Shown here piece after piece: positions 55,361-64,000 of a stretch of 64,000 nucleotides of DNA (positions are counted from its first letter, which is position 1; each line of letters starts with the position of its first letter). This DNA is from Talpa occidentalis. Its lineage: Eukaryota > Chordata > Mammalia > Eulipotyphla > Talpidae. The stretch is taken from contig NW_023605083.1 of assembly GCF_014898055.3 (NCBI RefSeq), forward strand, positions 69,123,715 to 69,187,714. Direction: 5' to 3'. Made by a program: the position numbers and the translations under genes. The notes under the pieces are model-generated. The model worked only from the letters and a program-made list of their open reading frames with translations, was not told the DNA's origin and did no database searches.

Positions 55361-56679
55361 GAGGAGACAAAAGGATGACAGAGGGAAAGGGAGGGTGGAG
55401 AGATATAACACTTTTTAGTTGTATACTCAGAAGACTCCTTTAGCAAATGAGTTTAAGTGAATGACCTCCTTGTTCAAGAGGAAACTTCTTTCTGATGGAA
55501 TCACTTGTTTATGGTGAAATGTTCACTTGAATAACTCATGACTTTTATCTATCCTCTTTATTCTTTCAGGGAGAAATGGGTTGCTCAATTGGTGAATTTC
55601 AAAGAAGTGATGACTGCTTCCCTTTAGTCCTTCCAAAAATTACTGCTTGAACTGCCTGAGGTTGCCTGATTCTCTGGTATATTATAAACTTTCCAGTGCA
55701 AACTGTTCTGTAGGATGGCTTGACATTCTATAGGTTAGTGTGTGAGTGGTTAGAGTTATCAGTCAAAATTATCTAGGTTGTGCTTGATAACAAAGAGCAC
55801 CAACATTTCAATTAACTAAATAACTTTCTGGTTTAAAATTATTTCTGCTTATATTGCATATCCAACAGAGGTAGACAAAATACCAGCCTAATAGAAATTT
55901 AATTGCAACGTTTTCCATGACAGTTGCCAAAGCAGAAAAATTGTGTGGGTTAAATCACAACCTAGCTTATAAAGCTTCCATCTTTAGGGATACATGACAC
56001 TCCCATTCATAATTCATTGACCAGTCACATGTCAAGTCACTTAGCATTCATAATTCCAAGGTGTCCAAAGCAAGCAATTCTCTCTTGTGCCTATATAAAT
56101 AAACTACTGCACATGTTGGTGGACAGCACAATGGCTGCCATAGTAGAGCAATGTTAAGTATACAGTTTAGTGGTCTTAGGATATGCATACCGCCATGCAA
56201 CCTCACCACAATAACTTTTAGTTGTGAATATTTTTATCAGCCCCAGGAAAAACCCATGCCCATTCACCATCAAGTCATATCCTTTTGATTTAATGCAAAT
56301 TAATCAGAAAAGAAGAAAAGGAATACTACATGTTATGTGTACAACATATCATATTTTATAAGCAATAAACTATCCACTCACAAGGAAGAAATACTGAGTT
56401 TTGTGGAAAAGAAGTGATTTTTAGGTCCTCAAGAGAGCTGGGCATAAGGTGGGCATTCTCCTTTGTACATGGCTTTTCCATAGGTAACCAGCTCTTCTGG
56501 AACTGTCTTTTGACCTTTCCAAGTGATGCCCTGGTTTGGTTTTCTACTAAATACTACTTTGTACTCACATATTCCTTCTAATATTCCATGTTCTTTTCCC
56601 CCTTTATCACATTGAAATGATAAATTCTTAGAATGGCAGCTTAAGTGCATTTATACAATACCAAATAGTAAAATTAGCA
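55361..56679. other. Unassigned sequence
   Basis: A 73-codon minus frame (56429-56650) lacks a domain. No young repeat is seen. Confidence 0.4.
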
Positions 56680-56890
56680 TTAATATCATCACCCAATGTA
56701 TGTGCAATTACCCATATTTTCACAAAATGCCATCACAAAACTTGGCTCATTTTAACTTCACACTAATTCTGTATGATACCTATAATTATCTTAATTTTAC
56801 AAATGAAAAAATAACACTCAGTGATAGAGGTAGGACCTAAATCTAGGTTTACTGATTTCATGCTCAGGGGTCTTCCCTGTAATGCTTAGT
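56680..56890 (+). repeat. MIR-like fragment
   Basis: 'TTAATTTTACAAATGAAAAAATAACACTCAGTGATAGAGG', then 'ACCTAAATCTAGGTTTACTGATTTCATG': plus-strand MIR order with strong decay. Confidence 0.55.
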
Positions 56891-57063
56891 TGCTTTGCTT
56901 TGTCAGTTGTGTTTGTAAGTTTATATATAACATTTAAAGTGGGATTTGTTGTATTTATTTAGCAAATTTTTGTGGGATTCTTAAATAAATAGGCAAAACA
57001 GATGGTTAGCAATATAATCTATATCCCAATGATAAATTGACTGAAATTATTCAATGTTTTCTT

Positions 57064-57335
57064 TTTTTTTAAAGATGTATTTATTTATTTATTCATACAA
57101 GAACTGAGGTACAGGCCAGAGATGTTGTGGGGGTGAGAGGATTCACCAGAGACAGAATGGGGAACAGAACAGGCAGATTGACTGAAATACACTGCTGAGG
57201 GGCACAGCAGGAGAGTCAGGAGAGGTCTGCTGCACCATGTGGGTAGCTCCCTGGCTGGGGGTTGAACTCATGCTGCAGTGGCTGTGGACAGCTTCACAGG
57301 TTGCATCTTAACCCCTTGAGCCACCAGGGAAGACC
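57064..57335 (-). mobile_element. tRNA-derived SINE, older subfamily, reverse
   Basis: Tail TTTTAAAGATGTATTTATTTATTTATTC, body GGGGAACAGAACAGGCAG and CACTGCTGAGGGGCACAG, head ending CACCAGGGAAGACC. The exact TSD TCAATGTTTTCTT is at 57051-57063 and 57336-57348. Confidence 0.9.
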
Positions 57336-57348
57336 TCAATGTTTTCTT

Positions 57349-57699
57349 ACCATTAGATTCAAAATAATTGACTAGTGGGGGGCCATGGTCTGGAATACTG
57401 AGGAAAATTCTGAAAGTAGGAATAATGTGGTAAGAGCGAATCTAGAGGTCATGATAAACTTTACATCAAGGTACATAAATGTGGTATTGGCATGAACATT
57501 CTGGTAGGTGGATTTGGCACTAGGAAAACTCAGAACCAGGGAGTTGTTTGGAGCTAGGGAATGATACTATCTCAGAAAGACAGTCAGAATTGCATAAGTT
57601 TTTCTGAAGACAGAGAATGGGGAAAGACAGGAAAAAATGAGAGGGAAGACCCCAATGAGACAATTCTGAGACAAACTTCAGAAAGCAGTTTTAGCTTAC
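57349..57699. other. Unassigned sequence
   Basis: Nothing recognisable as a gene or repeat. Confidence 0.35.
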
Positions 57700-57840
57700 C
57701 GATGTATAATGGGCTTGAGTTACATATGTTCAAACACAGTTTTGGGGTTTATTAGCTACTTGGTTTTAGGAAAGTTTCTCAATTTTTCTGAATCTGTTTC
57801 TGTTAAAGTGGGGATAGTATTATTTAATTACAAATTGTTT
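57700..57840 (-). repeat. MIR-like fragment
   Basis: 'TAGGAAAGTTTCTCAATTTTTCTGAATCTGTTTCTGTTAAAGTGGGGATAGTATT' follows the reverse MIR centre. Confidence 0.6.
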
Positions 57841-58089
57841 TGTGTTCCAAGAGCACATCAATCACATTTCTAACTGCATGAATTCATGGCATCACACAAC
57901 TCACATTAATAATTATCATCACTTTTACCCATCTCCAAAAATATATGTTGACAGAGACTGTGTCTTTGTTGTTATTGCTGTATCTGCAACACTTCTTGAC
58001 AAACATAAGTCATTTAAACATTTTTATAAAATTATTTTGATTAAAAGAATGGATGAATTACACAACATATAGGAGGCAGATGGCAAATG

Positions 58090-58330
58090 TTAAATTTATT
58101 TTCCTGTGCAGCAGAGTTTGTCATTTTCTGTAAAGGGTCAGATACTAAATACATTAATCTTTGAAATTCATACAACCTATAAGAACTCCTCAAGTGTGTT
58201 GCAGTGTGAAAGCAGCCAGAGATAATATGTAAATGAATAAGCATGATTGTGTTCCAACAAAACTTCATTGGCAAAAACAGGAGGTAGGTCAAATTTGATA
58301 TTAGAGCTTCAGTTTACAAATTCCTGCTCC
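58090..58330 (+). repeat. Old non-autonomous DNA-transposon-like repeat
   Basis: 'TTTTCTGTAAAGGGTCAGATACTAAATAC', 'TGAAAGCAGCCAGAGATAATATG', 'TGATTGTGTTCCAACAAAACTTCATTGGC', 'AAAAACAGGAGG' and 'CAGTTTACAAATTCCTGCTCC' follow a well-known mammalian interspersed repeat order. I take it for a hAT-type element but cannot name the subfamily. Confidence 0.5.
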
Positions 58331-58599
58331 AGGAGGCATAGTATATAATACCTGTTGTAGCAAAGCCTTCTACTAAAACTTCTGAGTAGAAGGTACTGCC
58401 AGAAGAGAGATTTAGTGTGGCTGAAAGGAGCGAGCAGTAAATGAGGACCTACACTTGTAGAATTAGGCATTACCCCATCTTCTTTTTTTTCCCATACTCC
58501 TCTTCTTCCACATGTCTTTCATACTCTTACTTTCCACAGTAAAACCTTTTCTTCAAAGGAAGATTTCAACTCAATTCTGGTCGAACTAGTCTAAAAGAA

Positions 58600-59150
58600 A
58601 CTTCCATTCAATTAAAAAGACATGCTTCTGAATGGGGGAAAATATTTCCACATTTTGCATTTGACAGGGGGCTAAAATCCAAGATCTACACATAATTCAT
58701 AAAACTCAACAAAACAACAGAGTCAAGTCAAAATTTGCCAGGTAGACACTTTTCTAAGGAAGACCTACAGGGGGCCAACAGGGACATGCCAAAAGCTCAT
58801 CATTACTTATGATCCTGGAAAAGCAAATCAAAACCACAATGAGATATGATCCCACACCTGTGAGAACAGCCCATATAAAATACCAGAAAGAGCAAGTGTT
58901 GGTCAGAGTGTTGAGAGCAAGTGTTGGTGAGAGTGTTGAGGATAAAGAACATTCACACACTGTTGGTGGAATGATAGACTGGTCTAGCCCCTATGGAAAA
59001 ACAGTATGAAGGTTTCTCCAAATATTAACAACAGATCTGCCAAACAGTGTAGCAATTTCACTCCTAAGTGTCTACCCAACAAAATATGCCAGAAAGAAAA
59101 AGACAGATATGGGAGGATTTCACTCATATGTAGAATATAGAAAAACAACA
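58600..59150 (+). mobile_element. Ancient L1 ORF2 C-terminal fragment
   Basis: It contains the decayed L1 order 'ACTTTTCTAAGGAAGAC', 'GGCCAACAGGGACATG', 'AAATCAAAACCACAATGAGATATGATCCCACACC', 'ACTGTTGGTGGAATG', 'CCCCTATGGAAAAACAG', and the end 'GGAGGATTTCACTCATATG'. A 25-bp tandem duplication of AGCAAGTGTTGGT...GTTGAG lies at about 58892-58938. It is dead. Confidence 0.82.
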
Positions 59151-59297
59151 CTTTAAAATAATTTTACTACATCTTTTCAAATGTACTCTGAATATTCTAT
59201 TTTAATATACATTATCAGAAAATAATAATTATCAGCTTATACATAGAAGTTATTTTAATACTTTGAGTTTAATCTCATTTAATCATTGCATAAACCT

Positions 59298-59585
59298 ATT
59301 TTTTTATAAATCTTTTTAATTTTATTTATTTAATTTTTAAGATTGATTTATACAAGCACTGGGTGCAGTCAGAAGCGCAGGAGGGTGAGAGAATTCACCA
59401 GAGCCAGAGCAGACAGCAGAACAGGCAGAGTGACGAAGTACACTGCTGAGGGGAGCAGCAGGTGGCAGGAGAGGTCTGCGTGCCATGTGGGATCCTTGCC
59501 GGAGGCCGGGGATCGAACCGGTGCTGCAGAGACTGCGGACAGCTTTGCAGCCCAGTGTTCAACCGCTGCACCACGGGGGAGGCCC
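59298..59585 (-). mobile_element. tRNA-derived SINE, younger subfamily, reverse
   Basis: Body CAGTCAGAAGCGCAGGAGGG, CACTGCTGAGGGGAGCAG, GGAGGCCGGGGATCGAACC, and a head ending CACGGGGGAGGCCC. The exact TSD GCATAAACCT is at 59288-59297 and 59586-59595. The A/T tail is long (59298-59340). Confidence 0.9.
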
Positions 59586-59619
59586 GCATAAACCTTCTAA
59601 ACTGAGTAGCATGTTAGAA

Positions 59620-59725
59620 AGGCACAGCCCTGGGCCACATTCCAGATATATTGAATTAGAAACTACATTTTAACAAAATCCCTATGTAATAGATATTCAC
59701 ATTAAAATTCAGGAAGCACCAAGTT
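59620..59725 (+). repeat. MER5-like hAT DNA-transposon fragment
   Basis: 'GGCCACATTCCAGATATATTGAATTAGAAACTACATTTTAACAAAATCCC', then 'GATATTCACATTAAAATTCAGGAAGCAC', is the order found in MER5A/B of mammals. Confidence 0.6.
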
Positions 59726-60339
59726 AGAGAATATTACTCCTCTTTTATATATCAAAATATTGAGAAACAGTTTCTGGACTCAAAGTTCTTCCTAAATTTT
59801 ATCAAGCAATTGGGACAATACATGTGGAAAACGTAGAGGGGTTTGTGATTATAACCAGCCCTCTACTTCATAAAGCTCACTCTAGGAGCAGACGGAGGAT
59901 CAACTGCAGGACAGAATTATCTGAATTTGCTTGATAGAAGTGTTACCTAGAACAAGGTGGAAAACTACTTATGTCTATTATCCCTGCCCCCCAACTCATT
60001 CTGGGGGGAAAATACAGATCCATTCTAAAGAGGGTCTCTGATAACAGGAAAGTTCTCTTGCATGTGTATGCCAGCATCCATTTCCTAAGATAACCATTAT
60101 TCACAAGTATTATTTTGACTAAAAATAAAGCAGGAAATCCCTTCTCATGAGCATCCTTACACATTCAAGAGAAATTCTTTGAGAGATATTTTTAGATCAA
60201 GTGGAAATAATACAGTGGAATAAATTGTCCAGAAGTAAAGATTAAGTTCCATTATCTATGACTTCTCTTGATTTTGCTCTAATGTATTTTTTCATCCTGT
60301 CTGTTTTTCTTCTCCATCTTCCCTTACCTTCATTCACTC
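59726..60339. other. Unassigned sequence
   Basis: No gene or named repeat in this interval. Confidence 0.35.
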
Positions 60340-60990
60340 TGTCTCTACTTGTACATCCCCCTGGGCTGGTGGTTTACAATATTGTATATGATTTAGAGGT
60401 ATAGATTGCCCCCTATTCAGCTGTATATAATTGCACCATGCTCATTTCAAAAGTACCCATACTCTTCCATCATCATCCATTTTGCCCACTACTCCCTTTG
60501 CTTACCTCTCCAATATCCTTCTTTTGGTAGCCTCAGTTCCATAGTCAGATTTCTGACTGTGGAAACAAAACCAAAACCAGTTGTTTTGGTTTAATTTGTT
60601 CCTTTTTTTTTGGTTTCTCTATATTCCACATATAAGTAAAATCATGTGACAATTCTCTTTCTCCTGACTTATTTCACTTAGTGCAATCCCCTTTACTTCC
60701 ATCCATATTGTTGCAAATGGCAAGAGTTCATCTTTTCCTTTTTTGTGACTGAATACTATGCCATTGTGTATGTAGACCTCATCTTCTTAATCCACACATC
60801 TGTGTCTGGGGACTTAGGTTGTTTCCATAACTTGACTAATGTAAATAGTGCTGCAGTGAACACAGAAGTGCATAGATCTCCTCAAATTGGTGTTGTTGCA
60901 TTTTGGGGGTGGTTACCTAGAATTGCTGGATCATATGTAGATGTATTTGTAATATGTTGAGAAACTTACATATACAGTATGAATCTTTAA
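60340..60990 (-). mobile_element. Ancient L1 3' fragment, reverse
   Basis: Reverse L1 order: 'CTATATTCCACATATAAGTAAAATCATG', 'CTCCTGACTTATTTCACTTAG', 'CCATCCATATTGTTGCAAATGGCAAGAG', 'GTAAATAGTGCTGCAGTGAACACAG' and 'CTGGATCATATG'. It is similar in age to the piece at 9140-9361. Limits are approximate. Confidence 0.78.
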
Positions 60991-61126
60991 AAAGAATATG
61001 AAGAAAATATTTCTGAACTATAAGAAATTGGTAATAATATTTGTGCAGTTATGTCCACACATTTTATTCTTAGAGCAGAAGATCCTCATGCCCTATTTAT
61101 TCTCACTTTGATTTTAAGAAAATGAA

Positions 61127-61416
61127 ATGGGCCTCCCCGGTGGCGCAGCGGTTGAGCACTGGGTTGCGAAGCTGCCCGCGTCCTCTGTGGCGCCGGTTCG
61201 ATCCCCAGCTGCTCCCCGGCCACCGGAGGAGGGTCCCACATGGCGCGCAGACCTCTCCTGCCGCCCGCTGCTCCCCTCAGCAGTGTACTTCGGTCCTTCT
61301 GCCTGCTCTGCTCCCCGCTCTGGCTCTGGTGAATTCTCCCACCCTCCCGCGCTTCTGACTGTACCCAGTGCATGTATAAACAAAACAAACAAACAAATAA
61401 ATAAATAAAACATGCC

Positions 61417-61444
<28 letters not shown>
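61127..61444 (+). mobile_element. tRNA-derived SINE, youngest-looking copy
   Basis: GGGCCTCCCCGGTGGCGCAGCGGTTGAG (A box TGGCGCAGCGG), GCGCCGGTTCGATCCCC (B box GGTTCGATCCC), CACCGGAGGAGGGTCCCACATGGCGCGCAGACC. It is rich in undamaged CpG. Tail: (CAAA)n, (TAAA)n, CATGCCTCTATTT, then about 23 A. The TSD AAGAAAATGAA is at 61116-61126 and 61445-61455. This copy serves as the best local reference for the family. Confidence 0.95.
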
Positions 61445-61447
<3 letters not shown>

Positions 61448-61455
61448 AAAATGAA

Positions 61456-62040
61456 TTATGCTTATGTTTTTCTTTGTTATTGTTATAGAAGCTAAGTAGG
61501 GCCAGCACATTTTAAGGGCAGTTTTAGACAAAGGCACAATAAAAGTTGGTAATAGCACCCAGAGTGTACAACTGATGAAAGAAAGAAATGACACAAAGCA
61601 AATAGACCAGGGGACAACAGCAGAATTTCCAACTTTCTGAACCTTCCGGGGGAGGCTGAGATGATCCAGTTTGCGCAAGAATTTTCATGATTCTGTTTCA
61701 TGAAGCAATAGTTCAATTATGTGCAAATATGATGCAATTCATTTTTTAAAAGAAATTAATAATATAAAAACTTAGAGAAGCTCATATCTAAAATGTCAAC
61801 TGAAAATCTAAAAGTCATTTTTGGTCTTTAGAAAATTTTATTTAAGCTGTTTGGAGAATATTCACGTGTAAGGAGTAACATAGTCTAATCCTCAGCTACC
61901 ATTATCTCCTTTCTTGAGTAGTCTGGATTTTTTCAAAGTTTTTCTTCAGTACATATTTTAATTTATCATCAGAGCAACCACTTATTGATAGAATACATGA
62001 CAATATATCAATTAAACAGATGAGAGGTGAAAAAACTGAG
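61456..62040. other. Unassigned sequence
   Basis: Two overlapping minus frames (61418-61716) partly lie in the SINE tail and lack domains. No other structure is seen. Confidence 0.35.
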
Positions 62041-62057
62041 GACAAGAAAGGAAATTG

Positions 62058-62323
62058 GGGACTCCCTGGTGGCTCAAGGGGTTAAGTACTCCACTGTGGA
62101 GCAGTCCGCAGTCTCTGCAGCACAAGTTCGATCCTGGCCAGCCAGGGAGAAACACACATAGTGAAGCAGATCTCTGCTGCTCCCTGCAGCAGTGTATTTC
62201 AGTGAGTCTGCCTGTTCTGTCCCCTACTCTGTCTCTGGTGAATCCTCTCACCCCCCCCCCCCCACCGATATCTCTGGCCTATGCCCCAGTTCTTGTATGC
62301 ATAAATAAATAAATCTTTAAAAA
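62058..62323 (+). mobile_element. tRNA-derived SINE, older subfamily variant
   Basis: Head GGGACTCCCTGGTGGCTCAAGGGG, AGTTCGATCCTGGCCAGCC, a body shortened around CTCTGCTGCTCCCTGCAGCAG, a C-run (about 62251-62263), and tail ATAAATAAATAAATCTTTAAAAAA. The flanking repeat is imperfect: AAGAAAGGAAATTGG on the left and AAGAAAGAAATTTGG on the right. Confidence 0.87.
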
Positions 62324-62449
62324 AAGAAAGAAATTTGGCAAATGTAAAAAACACCAAATATGTGGGAGCAATTATTCTCAAATATTCTGCCTGAACTACT
62401 AGTTACCATATTAGCGATCTAGTTTCACTTTTTTAAAATCACTTTATCA

Positions 62450-63917
62450 GAAAACTATAAAACACTATTAAAAGAAATAGAAGAAGACACAAAGAAATGG
62501 AAAAACATCCCCTGCTCATGGATTGGAAGAATAAACATTATTAAAATGGCATCTTACCAAAAGCAATATACAGATTCAATGCTATTCCAATAAAAATTTC
62601 AATGTCATTCTTCAAAGAAATAGAACAATTATTGATGAAATTCATATAGAATCACCAAAAACCCTGAATAGCCAAAGCTCTCCTGAAAAAAAAAAAAAAA
62701 GAAGGGCATGGAGGCATCACACTCCCAGACTTCAAACTATACTACAAAGTCATAATCATCAAAACTGCATGGTATTGGAACAAGAACAGACACACAGAAC
62801 AATGGAATCGAATAGAAAATCCAGAAATAAACCCACAGATTTATGGTCAACTAATCTTTGACAAAGGAGTAAAGAAAGTTTGTTCAATAAATGGTACTGG
62901 GAAAACTGGGTCACTACATGCAAAAGAATGAAGCTTGACCCCTACCTCACACCATACACAAAAATCAACTCAAAATGGATTAAAGAACTAGACATAAGAC
63001 CTGAAACCATAAAACACATAGAAGGAAATATAGGCAAAACACTATGTGATATGCACATCAAAGACATCTTTACAGACACATAACCCAAAGCAGTGATAGT
63101 GAAGGCAAAGATAAACAGCTGGGACTACATCAAATTAAAGAGCTTCTGCACAGCAAAAGAGACAATAACAAAAACAAAAAGAAACCCCACCAACTGGGAG
63201 AACATTTTTGCACCCAAAACTAATGATAAAGGACTGATCACAAAAATCTGCAAAGAGCTGATGAGACTCAACAACAACAAAGAAAATAATCCTGTCAAAA
63301 AATGGGCAGAAGAGCTAAAAAGAAACTTCTCTGAAGAGGAAATGCAAATGGCCAACAGGCATATGAAAAAATGTTCAACATCACTTGTAATCAGGGAAAT
63401 GCAAATCAAAACTACCATGAGATACCATCTTACACCAGTGAGAATGGCACATATTAAAAAAACTAGCAACAACAAATGTTGGCGAGGATGTGGAAAAAAA
63501 GGAACTCTTCTGCACTGTTGGTGGGAGTGCAAACTGGTCCAACCACTATGGAGAGCTGTGTGGAGATTTCTGGACCTACTAAACATAGAGCTTCCATATG
63601 ATCCAGCAATTCCACTCCTAGGTATTTACCTAAAGGACAAAGAAACATCAATTCCAAAGAGCACTTGCACCCCTATGTTTATAGTAGCACTGTTTATAAT
63701 AGCTAATCTTTGGAAACAACCCAAATGCCCCAAAATAGATGACTGGATCAAGAAGATGTGGTACATATATACCATGGAATATTACTCAGCATTCAAAAAA
63801 GATAAACACATGCAATTTGCAGCAACATGGATGGCGCTGGAAGGGATCATGCTTAGCGAAATAAGCCAGAAAGAAAAAGAAAAATACTGGATGGTCTCAC
63901 TCATAGCAGGAATCTAG
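62450..63917 (+). pseudogene. L1-F ORF2 C-terminal part, broken
   Basis: The frame 62880-63083 ends at a stop where TCA became TAA ([11 protein letters not shown]). The same frame then reads on to the true ORF2 stop at 63917 through the [17 protein letters not shown] and [18 protein letters not shown] blocks to MVSLIAGI. Upstream frameshifts come from the base loss near 62549 and the 19-bp deletion. The RT catalytic region was never copied, so no enzyme could be made. Confidence 0.9.
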
Positions 63918-64000
63918 AAAACTGAAATAAGGGACCAGGAAAATGAATAACTATAGAAAGAAAATATCAAAAATCAACAAAAACTATGAACCAGAGACAC
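62450..64000 (+). mobile_element. L1-F: young 5'-truncated L1, runs off the window
   Basis: It begins at a point equal to about 23,845 of L1-A and stays collinear to the window end, where the 3'UTR starts (AACCAGAGACAC). The TSD cannot be read because the 3' end lies outside. It is very close to L1-A, with a 19-bp deletion between the two GGAGCAAAG words near 62868, a lost C near 62549, and an A-run of 15 (nine in the frame-intact copy) at 62686-62700. Confidence 0.94.

Noticed and set aside
61127..61210. Possible tRNA gene from A-box and B-box matches
   Set aside because: The tRNA-like head lacks a complete cloverleaf that I can draw and is always joined to the same SINE body and tail.

Overview
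This is mammalian nuclear DNA with no host protein-coding gene that I can support. The only long reading frames belong to LINE-1 (L1) retrotransposons. The remaining short frames are chance openings or shadows of repeats. I see no CRISPR array, bacterial-type operon, rRNA gene or functional tRNA gene. The organism looks like a placental mammal: old MIR-, L2-, MLT1-like and hAT-type remnants form the background, overlain by L1 copies and at least 14 copies of one tRNA-derived SINE of about 260-300 bp. The SINE has pol III A- and B-box-like sequences in its head and a tail of the type TAAATAAATAAA(TCTTTAAAA). It is not a primate Alu, a rodent B1/B2 or a carnivore CAN SINE. From memory it most resembles a laurasiatherian, possibly rhinolophoid bat (Rhin-1-like) SINE, but that identification is weak.

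Layout. 1-9.1 kb: unique DNA with MIR/L2 remnants and six SINEs, three of them nested inside one another at 5.9-6.7 kb. 9.1-11.2 kb: an old L1 piece, a probable solo LTR and an MLT1-like LTR. 11.2-18.5 kb: mostly unique or ancient sequence with one short young L1 tail at 16.05-16.6 kb. 18,516-25,550: a full-length young L1 (called L1-A) on the plus strand, flanked by a 15-bp target-site duplication (TSD). 25.6-31.3 kb: old sequence with one SINE and an AT microsatellite. 31,389-38,650: a full-length older L1 (L1-B) on the minus strand, interrupted by a 657-bp insert that looks like a 3'UTR retrocopy. 41.8-46.2 kb: an ancient minus L1 (L1-D) hit by two SINEs, next to a plus L1 end (L1-E) that was itself hit by a young minus L1 (L1-G). 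48,425-53,755: another 5'-complete older L1 (L1-C) with a 1.24-kb internal deletion. 54-62.4 kb: five SINEs and old L1, MIR and DNA-transposon fragments. 62,450 to the window end: a young 5'-truncated L1 (L1-F) that runs out of the window.

How the parts relate. L1-A encodes an apparently intact ORF1 protein. Its ORF2 would be intact apart from two single-base changes, both in poly-A runs. Its 5'UTR carries a YY1-like site, five near-identical 135-bp monomers and a CTCF-like motif. L1 enzymes probably mobilised the SINEs and the retrocopy, since all have A-rich tails and TSDs. The insertions nest cleanly, so their relative ages can be read: L1-D is older than its SINEs, L1-E is older than L1-G, L1-B is older than the retrocopy, and older-type SINE is older than younger-type SINE. 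The most unusual structures are the L1-A 5'UTR monomer array, the 14-residue duplication in its ORF1 coiled coil, the 16-nt sequence caught between two poly-A tracts at its 3' end, and the recurrent CTCF-like motif in the 5'UTRs of three L1s.
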